NCBI GenBank assembly: GCA_001695595.3
Contig: MBPM02000055.1
Location: forward strand, 186,001-250,000
Origin: Plasmopara viticola
Taxonomy: Eukaryota > Oomycota > Peronosporomycetes > Peronosporales > Peronosporaceae
Direction: 5' to 3'
DNA length: 64,000 bases
In this document: one piece after another, positions 34,849 through 47,259 of the stretch
Layout: each line of letters opens with the position of its first letter
How positions within the stretch are numbered: position 1 is the first letter of the stretch
The notes under the pieces: model-generated
Database searches by the model: none
Seen by the model: only the letters and a program-made list of their open reading frames with translations
What the model was told of the DNA's origin: nothing
Translations under genes and position numbers: made by a program

Positions 34849-37800
34849 ACAATCAAACACCCCTAATTCACCACTCTAGCTCTCTGCTGAACCGCCGACA
34901 CATCATTCTTACTGTATATTTTGGAAAGGGGCTTTGAGTATACGCACCAAATTCAACACAATGTCAGCTCGGCGTGCTATACTTCACGAGCCATTTCATG
35001 CCTACAGTCCGGGGCGTACGCTCCTCGCCATTAGATTACACACGCTTTGTAATTTAAATGATGCAGAAGAATCCATATTTTTGTCACGTTCTGCTGACCT
35101 GCCAATCAAAATTAATCGTCTGGCAAGTCCACAAAATTGCAGGGTCCAACCAACTTGATCTGCAAGCCGTCCTTTCCAGTGAACTTAATTGTAGAAAAAC
35201 ACAGCACCATCTTTCCCGACACCATTTAACTTCGAACGACTTCATTTGAGATGTCCAACTGGTCATGCTTATAGCACTTACCTTTATTTATACCTATTGC
35301 CCTTCCCTGTGGAGCATTACGTACGCGATTGTTTTGGGCTCTCTTGGACCGTCCTGTATTTAGCTTAAGCGCACGCCGTAAATTTATTTCTAGTCTCTCG
35401 TACTCCTTCAAAACCCACTTTTATATCAATAACCGACGCATATTTAAAGTCTTTTATGACTGTAACGTTGACTCCACCAAAAGACTGGTAAGCAAAGTCA
35501 CCAGCTGTCGATCGAATCATTGTATCGTCGCAGCGTCTGCAGCCCAACCGCCAGCTCGTGATGTCAATGGATCGCCGAGAAACCGCTTTACATTCTATAC
35601 TCGTGCATTTTGTCCGCTGACGTGCTTCAAACTGAAGGGTCCAAACTTTAAAAATGTTCTCGACAGCGATTGAGATAATGATCAACTGAAAAACCAAGGA
35701 CGATCATACGAAGCGCCTTTCGTCGTTAAGTGATCATAATACCGTGATTTAGACTTGAGCTGTACAGCTCAGGCATGCACCAGCAGGTCCTTTGCTCGTC
35801 AGCGCCATCAGAATGACAATTTTATACAACCTTAGCTGTCGGTTTTTTAGGACATCATAGTAAGGGCAATAGGCTTGATAGTGTAACCTGTTGAGGAGGG
35901 AGAGGTAAAGTAAATGCATTCAGGTGTTTTTTCTGCTAACTTATGCCAACTTTAATTCTACTTTTATAATTCTAACAACATCTTGGTGACATCAGATAAT
36001 GGCGTTATAACCTTAACTTTACCTTTTTGGTACTTGTCGTAAAGTTTTTTCTGATTATTTTTGGAAAATTTGGTATGTATATCGACTTGTTTTACTAGAA
36101 TAGCCATCAAATAAGTAGCCATTTTTCGATGCTTGAGCTTTTCGTTTTGTACAGTGTATTAAATGAATCTGGCGAATTCAGGTATACAGTGAAAGAGGAA
36201 ATAGCAAATACAAACGCATGCAAGACTTTGCATTCTCAACAAATGACTACCCATTGCAAAATAATTCGTGGAATAATTCCGTGTGATCGAATCAGTAGGC
36301 ATTTTTATCTACTGCTGTTATTGCTACACAACAGCTTTAAGATAGTTTTCAAGCTAGAAGGTCTGTTGACCTCATCTATACTCTTTTCTAACTTCCTTGG
36401 CTTAATTTTCCAGGTTGTTCCCCAGCATTTTTTATATCATTAATTGAAAGCAAGAGGTCTTTTGTAAGTAAACGCCCAGCAGCACCAACTGTCGCTCAAT
36501 TGGGGGCAGCGTTGAAATCTCTAAGCGGACCCTCTTTTTTAGATCGCTACCACATCACCATTCGAGTTGCGCCGACTTCTGCATCTCCGAACGGCTTCAA
36601 ATTTCCCATCGTCTTTACTAAGTCAGGTGGAAATTAACCAGTCGCTCTTTTAATCCATCACGCCATGTGCCACTAGCTAGGCGAATCCATTCTGATCTGG
36701 CTTTGTGTGGTTTCCTAATTTCCAGCATATACGTTTAATCGAGGCACGAAGCTGCTTTTTGAAACTCGAATATACTGCAATTTTTATTGGCTGCACCAAA
36801 CGCGTAGCACTTGGCGACAAGCAAACCAGTAAAGTCCCATATTGTCCCATATTCTAGAGCTCTTGAAACGATTTCCAATTATATATGAGAGCCGTATCTA
36901 TCAAATGCTAGAAAGACATTTTTCACGTTGAGTGCTCTCTATTTCCGTCACGGTTGCCCTTTTAGCAACACATCTATTTATCACAGTATAAGCAACACGT
37001 CTGTCCGGCAGAATGAACGTTGGTGGTATAATGTGCCCAGAGGCTGGCAAAGTGCGATCAACGATAGGTAAAGGTTGCTGTGATGCTATTTATCCGAACA
37101 TTATTGCCTCCTTTTTCTGCTGAACTCTTGTTTTCTCTTGAGTTTGGTGAACTATTTCATCAATATTGTATACTTGGTCTGCTTTCGAATCATTTATTAT
37201 CGTCAACCGTACCATTGTTCACCATCGACGTTCAATTTCGCCTACAGACGCTTTGTTACGGCTACGATTGACTTCTTGAGCTTTTCGCACAACTAGAATC
37301 TGACTATGGTGACCAATAAATTTTCTGTACTATCCTCCACCGAGCACACGGAGCGATCTAAAGCTTCCGCTCATAGCTTGATTTCATTTGCTTTCGGAAA
37401 ATTTGCGATCCGGAAATAAGAAACCCGCCCACTGTATGCCAGTAATCCTGCACACAATATCAACCTCACAGTCCTGATCAAAGCATGCATTTGGTTCGAT
37501 TTTGCTCGATGTATAAAGTACAGAATATGGTATTTTCGTAGCGATTGAGACATTCACATTTTTCTCTCCTTGATTTATTCATGTCCTGCTGTTAGCAGTG
37601 GGCATCGTCGTACATCTTCTTTTTATCGGGTTTGGTAGTGATCACTAATTTGATGGTTGCAATTGATACTGGCTACTAATTTGATGGTTTACGCTACTCT
37701 TTTCTCGATTAGTAAAAAGTTGCACTTGCTTATATTATTAATCTGTATCAATTTGATGTGATCTGATAAAGCATCGTGGGAGTAATGTATCGATGATAAG

Positions 37801-38864
37801 CGAATTAAGGGGGTAACCGGCTGAAAGTTTTTCATACAAGCATCCTTGTATTAATTTTTTTAAAACCACTCAATGTCCTTTTTCAAAAGGCCAAACATAG
37901 GCTTTGCGAACCCGCATAGTCTGTGCGAATAATTAGTTAGGCCTTACCACTTCCTCTTATCATTTTATAAACGTGGCGTAGATCAGCCCGTATGTGTCAA
38001 CTCCAGTGTACCGTATAAAGCACACATGCACGTAAAACCAAGCAACACGTCCTTCCTTGAACGAGAGCTTGTGGACTACTGTTGCACTATCCAGTCAGCA
38101 TAAGCATGAAACGATCGTAAAGATTTGATGATGAGTAAGGCACTTTTGGTCCCGTGCCATGCCAATCTGTGTCCTTCTAACTAGAAAAGCATCAATGAAC
38201 GCACACTCTATTCGTGGCAGTGGTCATTGCTTTGCGATGCAACAGTTCGCGCCTACTGGGAGGTCAATCTCGTGTGTTCTCTTTAATTTCTTATAAGCAT
38301 AACATTGATTGCTCCTCTGACAAGGAAAATACCTGATATCAGGAAAACTTATATGATAGCCGAGCCAAAGCGCAACGTACGCCGTGTACAAGACTGATCC
38401 AAAACAGCCTCGTCAGAAAAGAAATTGAATTTATATCGTCGAACGGGATTTCCTGAAAGGAAGACCCCCTCCAAGATATTTTTGGCTTTCAACCTAGCCA
38501 AGAACTAAGCTTATTAAGGTGCAGTAAGTCTGACATGCTTCCAAGTGATACGCAACAGCCGTGACACAGCGTCTAATTTATTTGTCACTTTTCTTTTGTA
38601 TAATAAGGTCTCTTTGCCTAATAAAGGGTCCAATTGTAGCGCTCAGCGATTGAGTAAATGTTACATCCCTATTCTCTCTTAAAAGAGCTATACTATCCGC
38701 TTTTATCCACGTGCAGAAATACTATTACCGACTTTCGAGCCTCGGGACCCACAGTAGATGTGAAGTTAAACTCTCGCTCTGTCTTGCAGACCTCCGCCAA
38801 TCCACTTTTAAAACTTTATGACCAACTGTTGATGGTGTATTTTTTCTCACCTGTGAAGCTATGC

Positions 38865-38923
38865 AATAAGACGCTATAATGCTATCGGTGTTGGCCATGT
38901 AATAAGAAGCTATAATGCTATCG
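38865..38923. repeat. Two-copy 36-bp direct repeat next to SINE copy 3
   Basis: 'aataaga.gctataatgctatcg' begins at 38865 and again at 38901 with one change in the 23-bp core. It ends just left of the SINE target site. Confidence 0.8.
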
Positions 38924-38950
38924 TTAGCATCCCTGACGGCCTATTCATGT

Positions 38951-39273
38951 AATGTAATGTATAACGTTATCGCGTTGCCAAGTTATGCACGTGCTAGGCT
39001 CAGTCTTGCTAGTCCACGGCATAGAGTGGTGTCCGCATACGTCGGATCTCGTTCGGCGGGCAGTGAAGCCAGCACCGAGGTCGTGAGGGTCTCCCATGAT
39101 TTTGTTTCGCTCTGAATTGGTAAGAGCCCAGGTGGCGCTCTGCGCTGGAGACCGTCGCGTCGAGGGTGAGACTCGTTAGAGACCTACAGATGCCCGAGAG
39201 CACCTGCCCGAAGCGCGCGAGCATTTAGCTCCCGCGCTTGGAAGGTGGGCGTCACCCCAACCTTTTCCGAAGA
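38951..39273 (-). mobile_element. SINE-like element, copy 3
   Basis: A 323-bp minus-strand copy flanked by the 13-bp direct repeat ggcctattcatgt at 38938-38950 and 39274-39286. On its own strand it ends in 'attacattac', like copy 1. Its 5' end reads 'tcttcggaaaagg', slightly different from the 'gcttgga' heads of the other copies. Confidence 0.87.
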
Positions 39274-39286
39274 GGCCTATTCATGT

Positions 39287-40271
39287 GCTCTGTAATCAAG
39301 GTAAAAATTATATCCATTCCACTTTGATTTCCTCAGTTTGTAAGCCGGAGCAATACCGGCAGGCTATGAGTCACAATTTTTTAAAGCTTTGTAAGACGCA
39401 GCGACGGTATTGTGAGCTTGTATTGTAAAGGCATGCCCCGAAAGACGGAGAGGACTGGTAAACTGATGCCATCTTTTAGGAACATACTCACGAAGACGCG
39501 ACATCAGAAAGGTAAGCCCAGTGGTGGGAGTGGGCTGCAACAGCGATTGGGATCCAGCCTTCATTTACTGCCCTCAAAAAGGGTGGCGCTCGGCTAGTCA
39601 TTATCAATGTGAATGTATGAGTTCTATGGCTGGAACATATCGCGGCATCGTAATTTAAAGGACTTTATTTTTTTGGACATAAGTACTCTGATTATCAAAT
39701 TTGTAAACTACAAATCGGCGAATTCATGCGCAGTACTATCGTCAAACACTGCTTAAGCTGGCTAGGTAGTGACTTACCGAGGCCACTGTTTACGCCACGT
39801 ATTTGGTAAGCCTACGAAGAGTGCAGCCATTCGTGCTACTAGAAAAAGGTGAAGCGTTTAGGCGACAGAGTTTATACCCGTACCCCGCTGACGAAATAAA
39901 GATGCGATAGAACTACATCCTGATAAACAAATTTCAACACGCGTGCAAATATCGAGCATAGATGTCCTTCGGTCAAAGTATGAGCATTTGGTATGTTAAT
40001 GCTGTTGTGTCGTGTACCAGGGTTCGAATCGTCGTCCACCGAATGATAATTACGTAGCTGCACTGTTCAGCTCGTTGATGCTTTCGGTCACTTCCTAGGT
40101 GAATCACAACACAAAGCGTCATCCACTTGCATAAAGCGTATTCTGCATTTGTCAAGTAATTACCTGCAGCGTTGGCCATCGCCCAGTCTTAAGTTTAGAA
40201 AAAATTAGATCGTCTATAATTTAATCATGACGGGATCAGCACTGAATTATTTGACATTGAAAAGCTCATCA
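39287..40271. other. Intergenic tract, SINE copy 3 to the SelT-like gene
   Basis: No recognisable gene. A minus-strand ORF with a real ATG (39564 to 39364, 66 codons, containing MSRLREYVPKRWHQ) is the only mildly coding-like frame, and I cannot assign it. Confidence 0.45.
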
Positions 40272-40889
40272 CTAACCGTTAAAGTAGATTTCAAATGCTC
40301 CTGATGCCGTCAAGCTATTGGCAATGGTCCCCATCGCCACGGCAATAAAGAAGACCATGAGGCGATTTTCTCGCGCCCAGCGTATTATCAAAACGTTGGC
40401 CCCCCAAACTGGCAGCACCTGGAAATTCGAAAAGTCAGACCTTGTGACGCAATTAAAGCTTTTGAGCACTTACATATTCCCCAAACAACAGCAAAGGAAT
40501 TGCTATCGTTTGCGCATAAGTTAAAAATTGTGCCAGCATCTTGGATATACAAAAAGACGTCGGTATCATCCTCTCGATCCAATTTTAAATTCTCAATACT
40601 TTCGCACCCTTTTGTACGAGTCCACCTCGTAGTTGGCCCCATACACTCTGTCGACCAAGTGTGGAAAAGCGTCCACTAGATGCGTCTTGATCTGGTCGAA
40701 ATTCTGCCGATAGCCGCACGCTGTGCAGTACATGATGCGCACCTGGTCATCAACAATATTGCGGTGCAGGTTTCGCTCCTCAGTTTTAGCCACCGCCACT
40801 GGCTTGGCGGTGGTAGCATACACTGACTTAAGAAAAGTGTTCCGTGAAGCCACGAGCGCCAGTAGAATGCACACTAGACGCAGCGCCAT
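40272..40889 (-). CDS. SelT-like thioredoxin-fold protein with Cys in place of Sec
   Basis: Three exons on the minus strand: 40889-40608, 40539-40474 and 40418-40272, with introns of 68 and 55 bp, both GT-AG and phase 0. The product is 164 aa. SelT proteins are ER-membrane oxidoreductases with a CxxU redox site. Here a signal-like start (MALRLVCILLALVA) precedes IMYCTACGYRQNF (C55, C58), the redox site with cysteine where animal SelT has selenocysteine. After the hydrophobic insert come RWARENRLMVFFI and SGAFEIYFNG, matching the conserved C-terminal block. The short middle exon (22 codons, starting MLAQFL) restores the expected continuity. It is transcribed away from the molybdenum-cofactor gene, 97 bp apart. 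Confidence 0.88.
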
Positions 40890-40986
40890 TGTATTATTCT
40901 TCTTTACCACAATAAATTGCAATCTATTATACAAGTAATATACCTACCTGCTCGTAAAATACTTGGCTTTGTAACATTTGGAAGTG
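40890..40986. promoter_or_regulatory. 97-bp shared upstream region between divergent genes
   Basis: This gap separates the ATG of the SelT-like gene (minus) from the chosen ATG of the molybdenum-cofactor gene (plus). Both promoters and 5' UTRs must fit here or overlap the genes. I see no clear TATA box. Confidence 0.5.
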
Positions 40987-43186
40987 ATGTGTGATTGCGA
41001 CTGTGGTGACGAGGGCGTGCGACGGGAAAGCGCTTATGACATGATCAGTGTTGATGCTGCGGTGGAGATAGTGCTGCAGCAGTCGAAACCGCTTGAAGTC
41101 GTACCGATCGAGGCATACGACGCTGACAGATTCGTACTGGCGGAGCCGGTGCTCAGCCGTGTGAGTTTGCCACAAAAGCCACAATATATTGCGACACTAC
41201 TATATTAATGTGCTTGTGCCAATGCAGGAGCCACTACCGCCGTTTCGTGCGAGCATCATGGATGGCTACGCAGTTATTGCAGCGGACGGAGTTGGGACAG
41301 TACGAAGCAAAACGTTATTACTGAGTTACAATGAAGATCTGACCATGTCTACAGTTCTCTGTGGTGGAGCGCATCGCAGCAGGAGACATGCCGTCAAGTA
41401 GATTACATTCAGGTCAAGTGTCGTACATTACGACGGGATCCCCCGTTCCAGATGGAGCCGATGCTGTGGTAAAAGTTGAGGATACAAGCAGCATCAAAAG
41501 CAGTAAGACGCCAAAGCAAGAGAGTGCAGTGCAGATACTAAAGGCAGCTGAACCAGAACAAAACATTCGTCCGATCGGATCGGATATCAAGACAGGAGAA
41601 GTGCTAGTAAATGCTCACGAAGCCGTGTCTGCTGCGGAGATTGGGCTGCTGGCAACGGTAGGTTCTATCATTTAGCATACTATTAAGCTGCTTTCATTCA
41701 CAATCCAATGCAGGCTGGAATCACTCACGTTCAAGCATATCGAAAGCCCGTAGTTGGCGTTTTGTCGACAGGTAGTGAGCTTGTGGAAGCGTTTCAAAAG
41801 ACACTAACACCTGGTAAAATTCGAGATAGTAATCGTCCAATGCTATTGGCATTATTACGTAAATGGGGGGTCCAGACGCATGATCTGGGCGTATGCAGTG
41901 ATCAAAAACACATGTTGAAAGACACAATGTTAAACGCACTCGAGAATGTTGACGTGCTGATTACAAGTGGTGGCGTTAGCATGGGAGAATATGATCTTAT
42001 CAAACCTTTACTGGAAGAATTAGGGACAGTGCACTTTGGACGATTGTTGATGAAGCCTGGTAAACCCACGACGTTTGCTACTCTGGACATACAAGGCAAG
42101 AAGAAGCTGGTATTTGCCCTTCCGGGTAATCCAGTGAGCTCATTTACCACGTGTCATTTACTGGTACACCCGGCACTGAAACGACTCCGTGGATTTCCGT
42201 AAGTGCTACCACACTAAAATTCATGCAACGCTCACGCACCCGATTGCTTTGGATGCTGAGCGTCCGGAATTTCATCGCGCCCATTTATTATGGGACGATA
42301 GTCAACACAAGTTTCTGGCGACCAGTACTGGACGGCAGATTAGTTCGCGTCTGCTTAGGTACGATACCAGAGGTATTGTATCTAAGTAATGACTGTATTA
42401 ACTCACGGTACTCTAGCTGCCGTAATGCGAACGGGTTGCTTTCCTTGCCAACGGGTACAGAAGTGCGTGATGGCGATGCTGTTGCAGCTCTCGTTCTTGA
42501 CAGCAGCTTTACAAGTGACGTGTGTAGCGACAATTCTAAGCAAAATATCGAGTCTCAGCGGTATCAGCTGACAGATGAAGCAAAGCCTCATGCCTCCAAT
42601 ATAGTCTTTCGAGCTGGACTTTTAACGGTATGAGCTCGCGATATTTCAACTTCATAATTCACGAGTTGTTGTTGATTTTATTGTGCAGATTAGTGACCGT
42701 GTATCTGCTGGCACGTCGGTCGATTTGAGTGGACCAGCAATGCTTCATGAGCTCCAACAAGTAAATAAAGTGGCGATTAAAGTGGTAGCGGTCAAGATTG
42801 TGTCTGATGATATGGATCAGATTCAGGCCATAGTGAAGGATTGGGCGGACTCAGACACGGTGGATCTGATTCTGACTTCAGGCGGCACTGGCTTCAGTCC
42901 TCGTGACGTCACTCCAGAGGCAATCAAGGCGGTCCTCGATAAGGAAATTCCTGGGTTCCCTATTGTAATGCTCGAGAGCTCGTTGAAGATCACACCAAAT
43001 GCGGTGCTGTCTCGGCCCGTAGCGGGCATTCGAAAGAAGACGCTGATTGTGACTTTGCCAGGTAAACCAAAAGCAGTCGCTGAAAACTTTTCGGCCATTG
43101 CCAACGCTTTACCGCATGCGCTGCACCTCGTACGCGACATCCCTCACGAACACCATCGCGCGAATCCGGGCTCCCTCTACACTTGA
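40987..43186 (+). CDS. MoeA-MogA fusion (CNX1/gephyrin type) for molybdenum cofactor, frameshifted
   Basis: Exons: 40987-41160, 41228-41299, 41355-41657, 41714-42198, about 42199-42358, 42417-42627 and 42689-43186, with GT-AG introns of 55-67 bp. The enzyme adenylates molybdopterin (MogA/G domain) and inserts molybdate (MoeA/E domain). The E domain is N-terminal, as in plant CNX1: PLPPFRASIMDGYAV, SYITTGSPVPDGADAV, TSGGVSMGEYD, LMKPGKPT, ALPGNPVS, RPEFHRAH and SCRNANGLLSLP. The G domain is C-terminal: ISDRVSAGTSVDLSG, TSGGTGFSPRDVTPEA, LPGKPKAVAEN. Exon 4 runs into TAA at 42200, while the homologous continuation (TKIHATLTHPIALDAE) is one base out of frame, so one base is extra near 42195-42201. 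Everything else looks intact, giving about 634 aa if read through. The ATG at 40987 is chosen because the upstream frame has no other ATG. This is a recent pseudogene, a sequence error or an unusual splice. Confidence 0.88.
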
Positions 43187-43449
43187 TCGTATTCAAGTGC
43201 GCAACGGCCTTCTCTTTGTATCGAACAAATTCGAAGGGGATTTGTGCAGAGTGAAGGTTCTCTGCGTACTTTTGTAATTGATACTAGCACTTAACAAACA
43301 TTGGCTTAAAATGCTTGCAGACACATCGATGATTGGCCAAATCCTCCTTTCCATGTTCCTCGTTGGAACTTGAGTAAACTAGCTGATTGGTTCGCAACGT
43401 CAGTTTTTCTCCGCGTGTCCACCGTCCGACTCCCTCCCCTTCCGCCGAC

Positions 43450-44822
43450 ATGTCGACCCCTTCCGCTACTGATGACCAAGTCGAGCTCTTCAAGGTGAAG
43501 AAGCTGATCAAGTCTCTCCAAGCTGCTCGTGGGTATGTCAGCCGTTGTCCCTCTCTAGGACTTGCATCTAACAGTTGTTTGTCCTCTGCAGCAATGGAAC
43601 TAGTATGATTTCACTCATTATTCCACCCAAGCAGCAGATTCCACTTGTAGCCAAGATGTTGTCCGATGAAATGGGTACAGCTTCTAACATTAAATCGCGT
43701 GTCAATCGTCTCTCGGTCCTTGGTGCCATTACGTCAACGCAGCAGCGTCTCAAGTTGTACAACAAGTGCCCCCCAAATGGTCTGATTATTTACTGTGGTA
43801 CCATCATCACCGACGAAGGCAAGGAGAAGCGTGTCAACATTGATTTCGAACCGTTTCGTCCGATCAACACGTCGCTTTATATGTGTGACAACAAATTCCA
43901 CACAGAAGCTCTGGGAGAACTCATGCAAGATCAAGATCGCTTTGGATTTATCGTCATGGATGGTAATGGAGCGCTCTACGGTACCGTGTCGGGTAGCAAC
44001 CGTGAGATTTTGCACAAATTTTCGGTGGATTTGCCCAAAAAGCACGGACGTGGTGGTCAATCAGCGCTCCGTTTCGCACGTTTGCGTCTCGAAAAGCGTC
44101 ATAATTACGTGCGAAAAGTGGCGGAAACTGCAACGCAATTGTTCATTACAAACGACCAGCCAAATATTTCAAACTTAGTACTAGCTGGTTCGGCAGATTT
44201 CAAAAATGAATTGAACGGGTCGGACTTGTTTGATAAACGTTTAGCTGCAATCGTTGTCAAAGTCGTGGATGTTTCGTATGGAGGGGAAAATGGATTTAAC
44301 CAAGCGATTGAGCTAGCGGCCGAGACGCTTGCGAACGTTAAGTTTGTTCAGGAAAAGAAGCTCATTGTGAGTTACATGGAAGAGATTGCACAAGACTCTG
44401 GTAAATACTGCTTCGGAGTGACGGATACAATGAAAGCCTTGGATCTTGGCGCCGTAGAGACGTTGATTTTGTGGGAAGATTTGCCTCATCATCGCTACAC
44501 GTTGCGAAACGAGACGACGGGCGCTGAAGTGATCAAAATCTTATCGCCATCGGAAGAAAGTGTGAATTCAAACTTTGTGGACGCGGAAACTGGTGCGAAG
44601 CTTGAGACGGTTGACCGTGTGTCACTAGTGGAGTGGTTTGCGAACAATTACAAACAATTTGGCACGACACTCGAGTTTGTGACGGCACGATCGCAAGAGG
44701 GATCGCAGTTTTGCCAAGGATTTGGAGGCATTGGCGGAATTTTGCGATGGAAAGTCGATTTCATGGAAATGGATTACGAGTATGACGACGATTCGGATTT
44801 TGATGAAGAAGCGTTCATGTAG
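43450..44822 (+). CDS. eRF1: Eukaryotic peptide chain release factor 1 (eRF1)
   Basis: Two exons, 43450-43532 and 43592-44822, with a 59-bp phase 2 intron, give 437 aa, the usual eRF1 length. eRF1 reads all three stop codons in the ribosomal A site and triggers peptide release with eRF3. Decoding motifs are NIKS (residues 60-63) and YMCDNKF (124-130, the YxCxxxF element). The catalytic GGQ is at 182-184 within [17 protein letters not shown]. The acidic C-terminus, [15 protein letters not shown], is typical of the eRF3-contacting tail. The standard motif forms argue for the normal genetic code. The gene starts 263 bp after the molybdenum-cofactor gene on the same strand. Confidence 0.97.
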
Positions 44823-47259
44823 AAGTAATTATTGCGGGACGCTTTTGCTCGTAGTAGGACACAAAAGCGTCACGCACCGTGGCGCTGCGGGAAAAAAAGT
44901 GCGCAACAATTTGTCAGATCCAGAATAACTACGATAGAAAATAAGATGAAGCGTAGCTGGACAATAGTCTTATTAGCGATTCTCCTGTCCTTCTCCATTC
45001 AATAATTTGCAGGAATTTATGTGAGACGAGCACATGTCAGTTTTAGCAAAAGTCGCATTAATCGTTTGTCAAATTTGTCGTTGCCAAAGTAACCTACCCC
45101 TGAAAAAGCAAATTACCTTTTAGAATATTAGTCTCCGTTCTCGGAAGTCAGTGCTCCTTAAGAACCGCTTCACGTTTTGCTATTCGCAGGTCACCCCAAA
45201 AGAACCCCTGCGCATTATTCACAAGCTCCAAGCAATGCACCATTGAAAATGAGCTTTGTAATAGTATTAATAGACCGCAAACCTTCAGGTCAAGTGGAAA
45301 AAGAGAAGCCATAATAGTACCAAAAACTACGACTAGTAGTATAGATTCACTATATACACGATGATGCACTTTCCGCGCTACAATCTCGAGAATTCGCTCG
45401 TTCACGTTACTCAAAAATTTTTCATTTGTCCTCGGAACCGAGAGCATCAAGAAGCCCCCTTTCGGCAGCTACCGGGGTAGTCGCTACTAAAGTTGACAGT
45501 GCAGTTACTGCAGAAGTTGTCTGAAGAAGCTGACGACAACTCTTCCTGGTATGCCCCACCTTTCTTCGGTGGCGGCATTGGCGTGAAGGTCGCAAAAGTT
45601 GTTTACAATCTTAAACCGCGATCAATCGCGCTGCTCAGAGCTCTGCGATTGACTCCTAAACGCATCAAGTGGCCATGCTAAAAAGCTGCATTTTAATTGG
45701 TGCTTCCATCCAGCCAACCAGAACACGAAACTAGTGCACAAGGGCGGCTCCCTTTTTTCTTCCTCAATAAGATAAACCCTTAAAATCGATTTGCTCTCCT
45801 TGTGATAGGTAGTAGCTCTAATGATCAATTATGATCGACTCCGCTCTTGGAAGTCATCTGTCTGTTGGTTAAAGTAAATGCTTTGATTGAAACGTACAAT
45901 AATTAGTTAGAACCTCCCCGAAAGTCGCAACAGCGAATGTAAAAACAAAAATCCGTGATGAAGTGTGTCAAACGTAGCATGGAGGCGGCTGCAGCTGTAA
46001 AAACAGTCATGGTGACTTGTTGCAAAGGCTAAATTATTGATATGGAGCTCTGGTGCTTTCGCGAGGATACCAGGCTAAGGGCCAATATTCGCTAAACATT
46101 TTAGGTGACTATTTATTGAGTAAGGCAAAGCATGATTGAAGCGAGGCAAGAGTGACGATAATTAATTACATGAAGCGTGGCTGCTCCGTATATGGATTGT
46201 TTCTCACCATCATCGCAAATTAATGACAAATCCAAAATTGAAGCTAACAGACTGACATATAATTTTGCTGCTGAATACCAAAAATTGCACAGCACAAATT
46301 GATGGATAGTTTTGCTGCTGAATACCGAAATTTGCACATTACAAAGGTGACAGAGCTGGGGCAATTAGGCGTTCAAACGGTATTGATAAACTCCCTCTTG
46401 ACTAATCCTAACGGTGACTGTAACACCGTGTCGCAATTAGATTGAAAATACCTTCTTTCTCCACTTTGAATCAATACTTTCTTTTTGGCCACACATTGTC
46501 TCCACTCGAGTCGCCACCGGTACATGCACAACGAGCGCATCTTGCATAAAGCTATCATTGGTCCGATTGATGCATCCCGTCACGTCGCATGCGATCTGAA
46601 TGGCGAAGACCATGCGGTAATTTCTGCCAGAGAGGCGTCTCTATATTTGTCTTGCGGAGATCAGCAAATTTTGATTCATTCTCAAGTTCCTTTACGTGAG
46701 CGGCTGAACACATCGATCTACCTTTTCCTTCAACTTTTTGAATCATTCTTTATGGCTTCGATTAGAGCCCATTGCTGCCTTTTCTGACTTTAAATGGGTG
46801 GTTAAGTTCTTCATGTGTCACTAATAATTTGGTTAGTATCAATACCCAACAGGCAATTTTTTGCGCTGATAATTAAAAGCACAAATCTTGCGCCAAAATC
46901 ATATGTCAGCTACTTTACCTCTTTGTGCTGCGATTTTTAATTTGGGACTTTCATCCGCTTTAAATTCATGTGTTCCTTGTTGGTCGGCTAGCATGTCAAG
47001 ATAGAAATGCAATTTTTCGCAACACAGTCGCGGAGGAAGCTTATTTAGATCGGTCTTCGGACGAGGTTATGGCGCGAGTGAAGCAAAGTCGTGGAAGGAG
47101 GAGAAGTCATTATTGCGTTAATCAAATTGAAAAGTAATATTAAATGGAAAGTTCGTACAACTTATATTCTTGTTACAGCCTTACTGGTGGCTTTTGGCCA
47201 TCTACTTCTACCATCCCAAAGGCTATCATTCTTCTTTACTTCATCAGCTTTTACATTTC
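44823..47259. other. Intergenic tract between eRF1 and the Gypsy relic
   Basis: No confident gene. Frames at about 45.15-45.45 kb (minus) and 45.49-45.68 kb (plus, with SEEADDNSSWYAPPFFGGG) look mildly coding-like but are broken and unassigned. A direct repeat of about 30 bp ('ttttgctgctgaatacc') occurs at 46263 and 46310. Confidence 0.5.

Larger units (their letters stand above)
26275..38937. other. 12.7-kb gene-poor tract
   Basis: I found no frame with a recognisable conserved domain. The longest ORFs are about 100-114 aa, often overlap on opposite strands (for example 35329-35673 and 35365-35697) and look random or like remnants. Two strong hairpins (27.3 and 32.4 kb) and one signal-peptide-like ORF (34.64 kb) are listed separately. 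Minus-strand frames around 28.5-29.5 kb could be an old element but match nothing I can name. Confidence 0.5.

Noticed and set aside
35329..35697. Opposed 114- and 110-codon ORFs in the gene-poor tract
   Set aside because: Neither strand gives a recognisable domain, and both frames are equally open, as in random or decayed DNA.
42199..42260. Intron to explain the molybdenum-cofactor frameshift
   Set aside because: It would delete the conserved THPIALDAE part and lead into a non-homologous frame, while a single-base change explains everything.
45148..45681. Possible RxLR-type effector relic (SEEADD, WYAPPFF)
   Set aside because: There is no signal peptide plus RxLR in a joined frame, and the ORFs are short and broken.
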